The position numbers and the translations under genes were made by a program. This document shows positions 1-14,013 of a stretch of 64,000 bases of DNA, piece by piece; positions within the stretch are counted from its first letter, which is position 1; each line of letters opens with the position of its first letter. The DNA is from Haemaphysalis longicornis (taxonomy: Eukaryota > Arthropoda > Arachnida > Ixodida > Ixodidae): contig CM023453.1 in the NCBI GenBank assembly GCA_013339765.2, forward strand, positions 31,201,468 to 31,265,467. The letters are read 5' to 3'. Below the pieces are notes generated by a model, which saw nothing but the letters and a program-made list of their open reading frames with translations, was not told where the DNA came from and did not search any database.

Positions 1-937
1 GAGCGAAATTCGAACCGAAGGTAGCTCTGAGTTGGTCAGAAGTGGTGTGCACTTACCGCTGGCTGCACCCCGCAAAGGCTGTCTATTGTTGCTGGGACTC
101 CAGCAGCTCCTGCTGCTGTTTTTTCTGACCCCAGCAACAGTGACAACTCTAGCAATGACATGGGATCATGATATTTTAGTTCCGATGAAGCAGGTATTTG
201 AGTGCAGGGAAGTGTCACAAGGACACGCCCCCTTTTCGCCCCTGTACAACACCAGCCGAAAAGGATGGAGAAGAGAAGGAATTGCAAGATCTGCTACGAG
301 AAACAAAGGCACAAAGCAGAACGAATGTCTTCTGCGCCACTTGCAATGTTTACCCTTGCTTTCTGCTGGCGCATGACTGCATCTCTGAGTGGCACAGCGG
401 TCAATGCTGCTAGATTCACGAGCCTTCAGAAATCTAGAACATGGTGTGCAGGATTGATGTATATATTGAATGATAGCTAAGGAACATAGGAACAACTTGT
501 GTATTTCATATTTCCTAAAATCATTCTCTGGCTTTGTAAATCTCCTCTATTTCTGTTGGGCTTATACTTTTTTGTGCAGTTTTTTGTTTATTTGACAACT
601 AAACTCTGAGTAATTGTACCTCTCACAAAACAGCTTCTATGCATTTGACAGGGCAAAGTATAAGCTACAATTTGATGTATAATAACAATGCTAAACATGT
701 CCAGTTGCTCAAGAGAAGAAAAAATTTGTGGAAGCACCCAAAATTGGTCATTTTTCTGCCGTAACGAAAGAGTTAAACTTTCTTAAGAACAGCACCAGAT
801 GCAGCTTGCTTCAAATGGCACCGGGCGTTTAGAGTCTCATGCAGTGAAAAAGCCACTCTCCGTATCTCTTTATCCTTACGGAAACTGTGACCTTGAGAAT
901 ACTTAGCTGTGTGCGATGTGCCCCTTGTCATTGCCAG
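1..937. other. Intron sequence upstream of exon a
   Basis: No KDM2-like exon could be read here; the preceding conserved block (V-N-D-V-K-x-x-V type) is absent, so the previous exon lies left of base 1. The stretch is AT-rich with several short frames that resemble no family I recognise. Confidence 0.5.
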
Positions 938-1110
938 GAAGCCGCCGGATCCTTGACGTCATGGATGTGACGACCCAGAAGGACATTGAGATGACCATGA
1001 AGGACTGGTGCCGCTACTTTGAGAACCCCAACAGGGACAAGCTGCTCAACGTGATCAGCCTTGAGTTCAGCCACACCAAGCTGGAGAACTACGTGGAGTC
1101 GCCCAGTCTG
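938..1110 (+). CDS. KDM2: KDM2 exon a: start of the JmjC region
   Basis: 173 nt, preceded by ag at 936-937 and followed by gtgagc. It enters with two bases of a split codon and leaves in phase 0. It reads S-R-R-I-L-D-V-M-D-V-T-T-Q, then the E-M-T-M-K-D-W and N-V-I-S-L-E-F-S-H-T-K-L-E-N blocks, nearly identical to human KDM2A/B just upstream of the JmjC fold. The flanking sequence shows no other reading frame with comparable conservation. Confidence 0.93.
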
Positions 1111-4100
1111 GTGAGCTGCTCCCCTCCTCCTCCTAGAGGCCAACTGCACTCAAATTTCCCCTCAACCAAATTTATTTTCAATGCGTAGTAAGTACCCCCA
1201 AATCAGCTGGGACACAAGTGGTAGCCCCGTGAAACGCCTCGTTAATCAGTCAGAAGCGTTCAAAAAAGCTCCGCCGCAGACCACACTGCACCTGCCGGCG
1301 GATCGTGTAAACAGCCATGACGCCCCTGTGACGTTCCAGCTGAGGGGGGCTTCTTCCTCTGGCCAGCCACGCAGTCGGAGAACCGGTCGAAGCTTTGCTG
1401 CGCACGCTTCACCCATATGCTGCCCTTGTGCAGCGTAGAGCTGCGCGCAGACTTTCTCCCGAGCTGGTGACCGTCCGGCCGCTCGCTGGACGGCTGCAAC
1501 GTCACTGCAATGGCCGCGCTCTCCTCGGTTTCGGTTTCCAAATTGCAGATTTTTGCTGGCTGTTTGCGGCGTCCCTGCGCGCATTTCGGCTGTTGTATTT
1601 TGCATGTTGCTTTCTTTTTAAGCAGACTGTACGAAAATAGAGTTTTGAAGAGGTCGAAATTTTGAGTGCAGTTGGCCTTCCTAATGGCGGAAGAGTCACT
1701 GGTGCTCTTGCAAAAGGGCGTTGTGCTCTGTTCGAGAAGTAGGATCGTGCTATTCCTGGCAACAAGGAGAGATGCCACTGAAAGCACCCGATTTCTGCAT
1801 CTCCTTGGCTGCTCATGCCATTTGACGTTTACAAGCAGTGCTCAGCCACAAACAAGCTCAGGACACCTTTAAGGATGTTTGAATGGGCCTAGATGATTGA
1901 CATCATCATCTGTATTTTGAGGTTGTAAATATGCTGAGAGCAGCGCAAGCAACCGCAGTTTCCTGTTTCATTACCTTCGAGTAGTCGCTTGGCTAGGCTG
2001 ACTGTGTAGGAGCAGGGGTGAGACAGCTGCGCATATTGCGCAGATTGGATACAAATTTGTTTTCCTGCGCCAGGCTGCTCCAAAAGCTTGAAAATTGCGA
2101 AAATTGCGCCAAACTGCTCCAAAACAGTCTGAGAGCCAAGGATTTTAACGCTCCTGTCAGTTTCAGTGGGGGAAAATGCTTACTGACGGCATTATTTTCC
2201 AGCACCCCCAATGTGATGGTGTTTGTAAAGGTTCAATTGATTGATCATTCAACAAAAAACCGGCATAAAATTGTCCCCGAGATAGTTTTTTCAAAAGTCA
2301 CAATGTCAGGTTGCACATGTGCGTTTTTACAGTTTTCCCATCGAAAACCATTGCAAAGTCGTTTAAAAAAAATACTTATGTGTCCTGAGGCATCGAACTA
2401 CTTGTGCAAGTTGATGAAAAAAAAACGGTAATTTTTGGAGCGCCGTATCTCCGGAACGATCTTACTGGGCGCTGCCATCTTTGTGTGGTGAAGATATGAA
2501 AACGTGTCCTCCGGGCGAAGCATTTGCTTGTGGTTCAGGCAGAGTGCTCTTCGCCGATTTCTACCTTAGTTTTAGTTATGGGGGTAACTGGGTTATTATT
2601 TATTCGTTTGATCTGTTGCGGGTACGTGGCGGGACTCAAAAGACGGGAGTTCATAAAAAACAACCCACGAATTCGCCGTGTTTTGGCTTCGGTGTGAGGC
2701 CAGCGCGGGCTTGAAGTGAAATTTCGGACTCATTGTGGTGTTATAAATACCTGAGTTATTGCTGCCTTTCACAGCGAGTTTGCGAGCAGCGGGAATGGGA
2801 CGATCGACGGTCGAGGCTACATCGAGGACAATCGAGGCTACATCGCCGCAAAATGTTCAAGCAGTGTCTGATAGCAGGACGGGCTATTATTTCACGCTAG
2901 TAATAATGGTTCATTTATCTGAAGTGAAATTTATTGCCAGGAGGGTGGGCGGCTAAACATACCAGCGTTACTCAAATTAGTATCGTAGTGAATGTGCGCC
3001 TTGGGGATTGAAATGGAAGGGGGGCTGGTGGGGATGTGACACTGTCCACCATCGCTTTGCGCAACTTTGCTGCGGCTCTACATTTGTGCGTAAAGCCGAG
3101 TCTGCGACGACAATAATAATAAGTTTGGCATTCACATGGTAATAAAAATGCCTTATTATTGCTTAGTTTTCAAATTCGGCATTTTCGAACTACCCTCCTC
3201 GTAATCCATGCATAGAGCCTGAGTATTTAAAAATAGTTTGTAAGAAGGTAGTGCAGTTATTATCTCGTGATACTCTGGTAGAAAAACTTTATTGAATGTC
3301 TATTTCCGTGTTATGTACGTGCAAAACCGATTGAAAAGTGCGTTGCTTCACTTCCCCTCGAGTTTCCAAAATTTGATTTTGAGGCAACTAAGGTGACATA
3401 ATAAATGTCGTTCTTCTGCTCCAAAATCAAGATTTCGCTGCTCCAAAAACTGCTCCCAAATCTGATTCAGCTGTCTCACCCCTGAGGAGGCATTCGGGAA
3501 GTGGTAAATGCAGTTAAAAAAAGCACCTGTGCCTGTCAAGTTGTCCTTGGCCTTGTTTATGTGCTACTGGACTAAAATAGCCGGCAACTTGCCCTACGTC
3601 ACTTTGGATTGTGGGCAGAGTTACATTTGAAATGGTGTTTAGCAAGTGTGACACTCTTTTTCTGTAGCACATATACAAAGGCAAGAACAATGTGATGTGA
3701 AGGTCGATTTGTTGAAGGCTGCTGTCAAGCTTTAGGGTATTGCGAAACAGGGTGACGCATGTCGAAAAATATCTTCCGCAGGTTCGACAAGTTGACTGGG
3801 TCGACGTCGTATGGCCAAGGCACCTGAAGGAAAGCCAGACGGAAGGGACCAACGCCATTGAAGACATGAAGTACCCCAAGGTCCAGAAGTATGGCCCCTG
3901 CTTTTCTCCTTGTTTTTGAATGTGGTATGAGGCACTGAGCAAATATTGCTTCGCTAACTGACAACATTAAATTGTCTTCTTTATTTTTTAAATTCACAGG
4001 GTTTGTTCAGCTGTTTTCTGCTTGCTTAGAGGCATTGAAAAAGAAAACAGCTCAATGCCATTTAACTGTGTGCAGCTCCTGTATGTTTTAAATTGTTTTT

Positions 4101-7100
4101 AACTTTGGGAAAATATGGACATTCTTAAACTGCTTGCCAAATTACTGATACCAATTCTTTTTATTAACTTATCATGTCGGTTGCTTAGCAGACAGGATAG
4201 AGTGTGTCACTGGATTTTTTTTTTTTTTAATATCTCACACTGGATGTGTTTTGTAAGTGCTGCAGTGCCACTCGATGCAGAGGTTTCCTTTTTTGTTTTT
4301 TTATATCTTCTCGCTGTTTGACTGGAAACAGCTGTGCCTTGAGCACAGCTGTCGCTGTGGCATTTGCTTCGTGCCTTGTTCTGTAGTGCTGAACCTGTGT
4401 TCGTTCTTCCAAACTTTCTCCCCCCCACCCTCCTCCTCCTTCACTATGCGTCATAGGTCTATTTTTTCATGTGTGCGTGTGAGCATCCTGCGGATTTGAG
4501 CACATTTGTCTGCTAAATATGTTGCTGCTAGTCTTTTGCGGCACAGAGGCAACTTTGAATTTGTACGGAGCTTTTTGAACAACGCTTTCCCATAATGTCG
4601 GAAATTTTTTCCTTGTACTCGCCATCTATTTGACCCCTCCTACATTCTTCTGTTTTCCATTTTTCCTTATTTTCCTGTAAAGAGCGAAAACTAGAAAAAA
4701 AAAGTGAAGCAAAACTTGGCAGGCTGGGCTTGAAACAGCTTTGTAGCTGTGTCACTGCTCTGCTATTGAGGAATTCAGGAATGCGGAGGATAATTTGTTG
4801 CTGTCCCCGCGTTACCAAGGAAAGAAAAAGAACAAAACGAAAGAAAGAATTAAACATAAAGAACGCACGCAGCCAATTGTGATGACACATGCTGCCGCAG
4901 GTGCAGGGAAAACGAAAGAAAAGGCATTGTGAGCTCTCACGTGGCCAGTTTAGGAATAGGCCAGAGGATAATTTATGCTGAAGCACGTGACACACGCTAG
5001 CACGGCAAAATAAAATGGGAAGCAAAAATTCTTTCGAGACAAATGGTCGCGTAAGAGACGTTGGCAAGGAGGCACCGGTGCGTTTTGCATTCATAAACTT
5101 GTCTACAAAGGTCACCTGTAGCCTTATTGTGCCTTTTTTCTTTTCGTGTCACTCGTTTCCTGCAGTGAGCTTCTTTGTGTCATCTGCAGCTGCTTGTTTC
5201 AGCAGTGCTGCACCTCGACAGTATATTCACGTTAATTTGCGTGCAGTCAGTTCCCAGTAAATTTGCCCTCTTAACATCCTTCGTAAGTGTGTCTCGACAG
5301 AGACTAGGGCTGGCATGGAAGTGCTTTGTTTTAAAAAGAACCTGTACCGTGCAATAGACGTGGCTTCAAGCGCAGAAGGCTTTTTGCACCTTGTAATTCA
5401 CACTTTGTAGCAGTGCCATGTATTGACAGAAATAGTTCGTGTTTGAGTTGCAGTGAATGCTAAAAGCAGTGCAACATATCTCCGCGCTCGGTTTGTGCCA
5501 AAACTAGGTACTTGATACTTTTGTCCGCTTACATAGTGTTGCCATTTGTGGTAAAACGGCCACACGGGATGAAAGAGGCTTCTGCGGTGGCTAGCCAATG
5601 CACCCTGCTCCACCTATTACCCAGCGGTCTCGTATTGCAGTGTAGCTGCTATAAACTGTACCTAGTGGGGAGACAACACTGCGTGGAAAATTTCGTACTG
5701 CTAACCAGTACGGAAAACGCTGCGGCTGTTGAGGCGTTTTGGCACAGCAGGGGACACATACGGAGACGGCCCTGTCACGTCTCCGCTTCTGTGTGCGTCT
5801 CCTGGTGCACCTTCAAATGCTTTGTAGTTTTGGGGATGTGAATGCTAACCTGGCGGCTTGGCGTAACAGTTTTTTGGTATGCAGCTTTAAGGGGGGACAC
5901 TGCCCTTAAAACAGCTCCTTTTGATTTGTAAGTGAACTCTGTGAAACCTGCCAGTCTTGCTGCTTTTTCCCCACTGAATTCAAAGATGCCATTATTTTTT
6001 GAGCCAGTCAATTAGTTCCCAAAATAATTAGAGATAATTAGCCATTTTTGGTGGAACAATGGTCAAAACAGTGTTAGTCATAAAACTGTAATCTTTACAT
6101 TTTACAGTACTATGAACCCTGGTTAGTGCAGTAAGAGATTAGGTTTTTTGATGCACTGCTTGGAACTAATTTTACAGCTCATTATGCTTTGGTGACACCA
6201 GTGGCAAGGAACCATTTCGAATGCCCATTTCAAACATTAAAGGTTAATGAGCTGTAAAATTAGTTCCAAGAAAGTGCATAAAAAAAACTGATTCCCTTAT
6301 TGCACTCTCCAGGGTTCATAGTACTGGAAAATGTCAAGATTACAGCTTTACGACTGACACTGTTTTGTCTATTGTTCCTCCAAATGTGACGAATTATCTC
6401 TAATTATCTTGGGAACTAATTGACTAACTCAAACTATGATGGCATATTTATCAGTGGGGAAAAAGCAGCAAGACTGGCTAGTTTCACAGAGTTTACTTAA
6501 AAAATTACGCCCACCTCCCCTCGCGGGAACCCTGGTGTGACGCGACGCTGAGGGGGGTTCAAGCGCAAGCGGAGAGCAACGTCAACCGAAAGGCCACCGA
6601 AGAGCGGCACACCGGTTATATGCGCAGCGCGCCCGAAGGAGAGGAGACCGCGGAGAGAGAGAGTACTGCACATGCGCAGCACCATGCGCAGCGCCGCCCA
6701 AAAGCGGAGTGAGAGCGCGCTGGGCCGCACACCCGCAGATGTTAAGAGAGAGTGTTCGCTCTCACCTGGGCACGCGCCGGCGCAGTGCGTCTGCCGCGGC
6801 TATGACGCAACACAATCCACTTTAATCCAATCCAAGCCAATCGAATCCAATCCAATGTCCCTCGCGAGAGAGTGTTCGCTATCGGAGGAGAGGGGGTGAG
6901 CAGAGGAGAGTGCGGACGCCGCCGCCGCCGCCGCCGCCGACGGACGCACGGAGGAAGGACAGGGCCGCCGACAAGAGATGCTCTCAGCGTCGCATCTAAA
7001 ATTAAAAAAAATTCTTTTAGGAGCTATGTTCCTCCCTTAAGTGGGTGCATGCTATGGTTTGACTGCACTGACGGGCAGCCTGTGTAAAACGAGTGGTGTT

Positions 7101-10100
7101 TGTGCTGGCATTAGCAGATTGCAGGAAGGGCCTTTTTTTTTTTTTTTCTACTTGCAGGTATTGCCTGATGAGTGTGAAAGGCTGCTACACAGACTTCCAC
7201 ATTGACTTTGGTGGCACGTCGGTGTGGTACCACCTGCTGCGAGGCCAGAAGGTGAGGGGCATGAGCACGTTGCTCTTGCGCTTGTGCATCGCAACAGCCG
7301 CATTGATCGATCCTTCAGGCATTTCCTGCCAGCACCTGGTCTCGTCAGCACAGAACTCCCATCTGCCTCTTTCACCTAGTGCTTTTTCTTTTTCTTTCCC
7401 ACTGTAGATTTGCAGTAGCAGGTGTCATTAGCTAAGCCTTACAAACGTGTGGGGATTTTTTTTTTTACAGTGGTAGCAACTCATATGCTGTGGTTATTGC
7501 ACATTGCGAAAAGCGGGGACTGCCGTAGTTATGATTGGTAGAACTACTGCCATGGCTTTGAGGCCAATAGCGCTTCGAGATGAGAGTTTGTACTACTGCT
7601 ACACCTCTACAAAAGGTCTGCTGAACCAACATAGTTTTGGCACATTGCAACATTGAGAACATTACTCAAAATTGCTACAGCAAATAAAGCGGCACACTTT
7701 TTATCGTCACAAAAAAATATCAATGTTTAAGAAAGTGCAATAATTTTTACCCAGTTGTATTTTCCTTTCCCCCCCCCTTTTTTTTTTTCACTTGTCAGTA
7801 GATATCAGTAGACAGTGCTTGCACCGTTAGCCAGAGAGGGGGAGGGGAAGAGGGTGTAGGGTTGGTTTTGGGCCGGTGCAAAATATTGAGGTGAAATATT
7901 GCAACAGGGGTGTAGTAAAAAAAACCCAGTTTTCTACCCACTCCTCAGATAGGAAGGAGCACGGGGCCGGCAAAAAGGACATACAGAAGCTTTAATTTTG
8001 TTTTCAGACAAGAAAAGTGCTCCACTCCAGTAATTTCTCGCATACCATTTTATTTTGGAGCTACATTTCAGTAGTGGCAGCAAAGCCTGTGGTTAGAAAT
8101 TTGCTGCCTAAGAGATGTAGATGTTTATTGGTATATCTGTATAATAGAAAACTGCATCCAGGTTTTTTTACGGGGAGTTGTTCATTTTGTTTTGCCTTTT
8201 CAATAGCAACAAGAGTTTGTTTATGTTTAGCCTTAACGTTCACTCTCACAGCTGGCTAGAACAGTGCAGCAATAGTTGCATACAAAAGTTTGTCTTTTTC
8301 TTCTTGTGTTCTCAAAGAGACCTCTCTCAGTAGTATTGTGCATGCCTCATGAAGAGAGTAACAAACAGACGGCAGTGCAAAGAGATTGCGCAATTTGCAC
8401 AGGGCTTTTTTTTTTTTAACCCTGCATGTTTTTGCCCTGGTGCTAGTATTACTGTTCTCCAGTTTTCTCCACGTTTGAACTCTGTTGATAGTTTTGGGAG
8501 GGCTCATTTTAAAGCGCCTGTATTAAGGCCTCAGCCAGAGTGTCAAGCCATTGTCGACTCTATAATGTCAAGAGTGCATGCGTCGGAGTCGTGCCGCAAA
8601 ATGTGCCATTGTAAACGCCGGACGGGTGATGCATCATTGGGGCATTCTTGCTGACAGCGCGGGTGAGGCGGCCGCCATCTGGCCACCTTTGCATATTTCG
8701 CAGCCCTGCGAGGATTTTTGTGGCGCCTTGCGCTTTCCTACGCTCTATTTGTCTCGTCTATTTCTACTGTTGCTCTTTTCTCGCTCTAGGGGAGAGTGCG
8801 TCAGCGCGCTATTTGGGCTGTGTGCTACTTGAGGGTTTATTGCTCCTCTGTGCATTCAGTTTGAGGGCCGCCTTTGTCCCGAGCCAGCTGTTGCACTTAG
8901 CGCTGAATAATTGGTTGCCAGTAACGGCCCTGGGAGCTCGCCTGCTGCTAAGTGTTTGGCGGCAGTTAAATGCTTCTAGTGAAGCGGCACATTTTGGAGG
9001 CGTGTGCATGTGTGTTTGGAGCTGCTAATTAAGTGCGCTGTTCTTTTGAGAAAGCTATAGGACAAATAAACTCATGTGGTATGAGTTCTGTATGGGCTTA
9101 CAAATGGGCTAACCTACGCCTTTTTTTTTATTTTGTATTAACCCAGGATTGTTCATTTGGGTGCACGGTAGTTATGATGAGGGGACCGTGTGTGGATCAA
9201 AATGGCGTTATTGCCTGTCCTGCATAAATTTGTCTATCTTTTTCCAGGGCTGTGCAAAGGTAATATTTAATCTGTTTAACTAAGGCAGTTGTTGTTGGCG
9301 CCTTGCAAAAAGTTGATGTTAGCTTCTGTGTTGTTTCTTTTTAATTTGATGGACTGCACTTCTTGGCGGGGAAAAAAGGGAAAACGAATTGTTGCACGAC
9401 ATTCCCCTTGTCAAACGTACGCTCGATGAAGGCACGCTCTTACTGGGTTTTGCTGACAAATTTAGCTAAGCTCAGTATGTTGCTGCCACGTTATTTATCA
9501 GGGCCCTTCCCCTCGACTCATGTTCTGATCACTGAGATTTCTGCACCCAAATACTAGCAAGCACAATTTTGAAATCGCAGCTTCATAGCTTGCCCGTAAA
9601 AAGAGCAAGTGTGGCTGGCTCTTGTGTTGCTGGGTTCACGCAGAGCTCTCATTTGCGTCTTTGGAAAGCCTTGTTGTTGGGCCTGACAGCTGTGGGACAG
9701 CTGGTGGTGTTCCGTATTCCCCTTTGACGCAAGCTGCGTTCTCTTTCGACAAATTGAACTCTTGTGGTTTCTCCACTTTTTTAGGTGGTTTGTTCTGCTT
9801 CTCAGCTTTGCGTAGAATATGTCAGCTGCCTCATAATTTTGGCCTGCCAAGAGCTGTGCTTCCTTGTACATTGTAAAGTACGACCAGTGAACTTGCAAAT
9901 ACTTGTTTTGGTCATTTCAGTTTTTTCGTGAGAAGCTTTGATGTTGACCCTTTGGTTGACTAATAATGAAAATGAAACACACGCCGCCCTAACGAGGGAC
10001 ACTATAGGGTGAAAACAATTCAGCACGCGACAATACATTTGAGTTCTTAGAAGGCAAATACAGTTGAACCCTGTTGCAGTAAGTGCGCTGAAATGAAATT

Positions 10101-13100
10101 TCTCCAACACTGAAGTACTGATTTCCCCTCAGTCACCCATATCGCTTGATGCACTAAAGTTCCCTTCTGGGCGAACAGCTTTCTCCAGATTGTTCCGCTT
10201 CACCAAAATTCTTGTGAAGGAAAAATTGTGATTTCTTCTTCATTGGGTAACGGACCATCAGAAAATTGGTATGTTCATGGCATCACAGATGCACATAGAG
10301 TCGTAATATTGCAGCTTCCCTTCCCCTTCCCTGCCCACAGCGTGACATGTTATCGTTACTACTGTGAGTAACCATGAAGTTAAGATGGAGGCCCTTTTTG
10401 TTGATGATGTTTGATAGAGGCAAAAAAAATGCCTCTGTGTCGAGTTTTCAGCACATGTTAAAGCACTCCAGGTGGGCTGAATTCAACTGTAGCCCTCAGT
10501 ATGGCGTTCTTCGCAGCTCAAGCGCAAAATTGGCACATAAAGCCTTAAAATAAAAGCTGTTACCTTTCAGTTAAAACAATCAATCAGCCTTTTGCTCCTC
10601 TTTGGGAAATCTGGCGGCATACGCTTACAGATTGCTGATATGCAAGTTTCTCCGTTGGGGAGAAAAGGGGGTTATGAAAAAAAAAATATTGTAACTGCAG
10701 CACTGTTTTTTTTTTTTTTTTTTTTTAATGAATCTATTAGTTGATGGTTTGAAACGGGTGCCCAAGTAATGGGGAGTGTCCGCGCCGCCTTTTTGCAGGT
10801 GTTCTGGTTGATTCCGCCGACCAAGCGCAACTTCCAGCTGTACGAACAGTGGGTGCTCTCTGGCAAGCAGGGGGACGTCTTCTTTGGCGAAACAGTGGAG
10901 AAGTGCGACCGTGTCACCCTGACCGAAGGAGACACCTTTTTCATTCCTACAGGTATGCTGCGTGACAGCCTGTGGCATTTCGTGCTAGCATGCAGCCAAG
11001 TCAAGCCTGTGGGCTGGCTTGCATGTATGCTGACCAATAATCGTGGCATGACCAGCTTAGTACGATTGTTGCACTAGTTAAGAGTAGAGCTCATGCTATT
11101 ATTTTACTTCCCAGAGCCAAGGTTTTTATTTTTGTGCGTTCAGGTTAATAGGTCTACAGTTAACCTCGATGTAACGAAACCCTCGATGTAACGAACCACG
11201 GAATTTTTTGTAACTTCAAGTGTATGCACACCATGTATTTTCACCCTCTGTGTAACGAAGTCCGATTTGCCGGAATTTCAATGTAACGAAGTTTCATGGA
11301 GAACGAGGCATGGAATTTAAGTTTGTAGAGGTATATTTTGAAAGACGCAAGCGCCGAAATGGGGTCTCAATTAAACGCGAACGGCGAAACGGGCCGCCCA
11401 ATGCCGCAGATACATGCAAGCCACGGAGTCGGTGAGCGAGCCCCTTGCCTACAAACTGCGTGACGTACATACACGGCTGGCGCACTGTTTCTGTTTCTGT
11501 CGGAGCTTAATCGTCTACGGGGCATCAGCGTGAACCGCATGGAGCGTCTTCTCCCCGCAAAAACGCAAAACGCGCCCCGCAAGCCACAGGCGCACTGACG
11601 CAGCCGCGGAGACCACCCGTGCGATGTGGGTTGCTCCAGCGACCGCTTGTAACCGCTCGCTGAAACCCAGCTCGAGGGGCAAACGAGAGGGGCACGCGAA
11701 AAACTAAGTGGATAACGTGGGAGAAATTTTCACAGTATAACGTCATACGCGTCGCTTACGAAAGCGCCCATCAGATATGCTTCGCAGCGGTAAGCCTAAT
11801 CTTCTCTGGCGGGGCCGCCGCTTTGCCCTTCGTTCGAGTTCGCTCATGCTTGTTGGGTTTCATCGTTCCAGCAAGCATTTGTGAATCTTTATGAGCCTTG
11901 CGTGCGCGTTTTTTTCACACCCGCGTCCGCGATTGCGCGTAGGCGGCGGCTTTTGCCTCAGCCAGGAAGTGACGCGCTGCGCACGGTAGTGAGAGGAGCC
12001 TGACCAGTTTCGCCAATGGGGAGGCGCGCACCCTATGGCGGGAGCTTCGAAGCGCTCGGGGATGCCGGCTTGCCAGACGATTAAGGCTTACCGCCACGGA
12101 GGATATTTGTTAGGCGCTTTCGTAAGCGCAGCGTAGGACGTTTTACAGTGAAAATTTCGCCCACGTTATCCGCTTTTTTTCTCGCATACCCTTTCGTTTT
12201 CCCCTCTTGTTGCGTTTCAGCGAGCGGTTGGAAGCGGTCGCTGGAGCAACCTGCATTGCGCTGGTGGTCTCTGCGGGTGCGTCAGCATGCTTGTTCTTGC
12301 GGGGAAAAAACGCTCCATGTGGTTCATGCTGACGCCCGCGTAGACGATTAAGCTCCGGTAGAAACAAACAGTGCGCCAGTCGTGTATGCCCACCACGTTT
12401 TCTTTTGCAGGAAACGCTTCATGGGATGAACACTTCATTATAACACGAATTTCAATGTAGCGAAATTTCAATGTAACGAAGTAAATTACGAATTTTACCG
12501 ACTTCGTTACATCAAGGTTTAACTGTATATATATAATTTTATGGGACAAGAAGAATGTTGCCAGATATAATGGAACTGCCGAACTAAGTATAACAATATT
12601 ATGGAGCACGGCTTGATTATACATTTTGAACAAAAGAGAAACAGTGCGGAGAATAAAGACCAGAAAAAGAAGATCGACAAGCACCGGTCCGCCTGTTTGC
12701 GTTCTTTTCGCCTTTGCGCTTTTTTGTTTTTAGATGTTATTGTGCATTAATGTGCCAAAGACAGCTCTCGCCAACCCAGACAGACGCATGTGAATATTTT
12801 GCTGGCAAGTGTATTTGACAGCTTCAAGCAGAAGTTTCATTCTTGTCACGCTGCATCATGGCAAAACACCTGTGACCGCCTTTTTCGCAGCAAATATGAT
12901 TGCAACATGAACCTATAAATAATAAGTCGTGCTCGCTCAAGACGCCTTTTCTTTTCAAGGAGGGGAAATGGGGGGGGGGGGGTGAAAGATACAAAATCTG
13001 AGTCAATTTTGCAGCTTTCTGGGAGTCACCTAAATTTTGTGAATAATCGTGGGTTGTCTTTCTTGTTCACGACTGTTGTGCGTTACTACACAAAGTTATT

Positions 13101-13982
13101 TTTAAACAAGATGGCCTTGTATTGTGGCCTTTAATTGTTTTGAAATCATTTGGCAGCTGGAGTGTGCCTATTTATTGGCATTTACCATCGTTTAGAAAGA
13201 CGTGCACAGATTTCCTATTTGGGGTGTTCGCAAATTGTTTTTTGCGAGCATTGTAAACATCATTAGAAGTGGGCGTTTTTTCTCTCTTTTTCTGCTTCAG
13301 AGAACTTTTCGGTGTCCCTGTTTAGCCCAGCTTACCCCTCCGAAGTACACTTCTTGCTTCTTCAACAGCGTGTCTAGCGACCTGGAAAACCGGGAAAAGT
13401 CAGGGAATTTCGAGCCACCGGGAAAAGTCAGGAAATTGTCGGAATTTTTCAATCAAGTAGTACCAGTCAGGGAAAACCACTTCGGGGCCTGCCCACACAG
13501 TTTTAGAGTAGGAGAAACCAGTGTTGGAGGCCCCCAAGAAGTTACCGAATGCAACATGTTCGCACGCGACGAAAGCGTGAACTGCATGAAACGTTTTCTG
13601 GTTCTTCTGCAAGCGAAAACGCACCACGCACGCGCACGCCAGAGGCGCGCTGACGCCGCCGCAAAAACCACCGCACGGTGCGTGCCGAGCGGCAGGCGCC
13701 AACAATGTGGCGGCGGCATCGGCCGCAGAGTAGTGCAGTAGCTCCAACGACCACTTCAACCGCTCTTTGAAATGCTACTCAAGGCACGAACACACTTGTT
13801 TGTTCCGGAAAGGAGCTACTGCGGGCACGAAATCATCGACGCGGCCGTGAAAATACCGCCCACAAACGAATCGCGTGCAAAAACTCTCGGTGCGGTTCAC
13901 GCAGCTCGCAGCTGGCTTAGGTTGTTAGGGGCACTTGCGCAGAGGGGCTGTGTAGATGGTGCCCAAATCGCACGCACACGCG

Positions 13983-14013
<31 letters not shown>

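Noticed and set aside
1260..1787. 175-codon minus-strand frame
   Set aside because: Mostly within and across the border of a transposon remnant; no domain.
3888..3895. Exon b extended to read through to its T-rich flank
   Set aside because: Only a donor at 3889 (gtatgg) gives the conserved K-Y-C-L-M junction with exon c.
4528..5115. 195-codon minus-strand frame in intron 2
   Set aside because: Low-complexity Phe/Ser-rich translation of AT-rich intron; no family resemblance.
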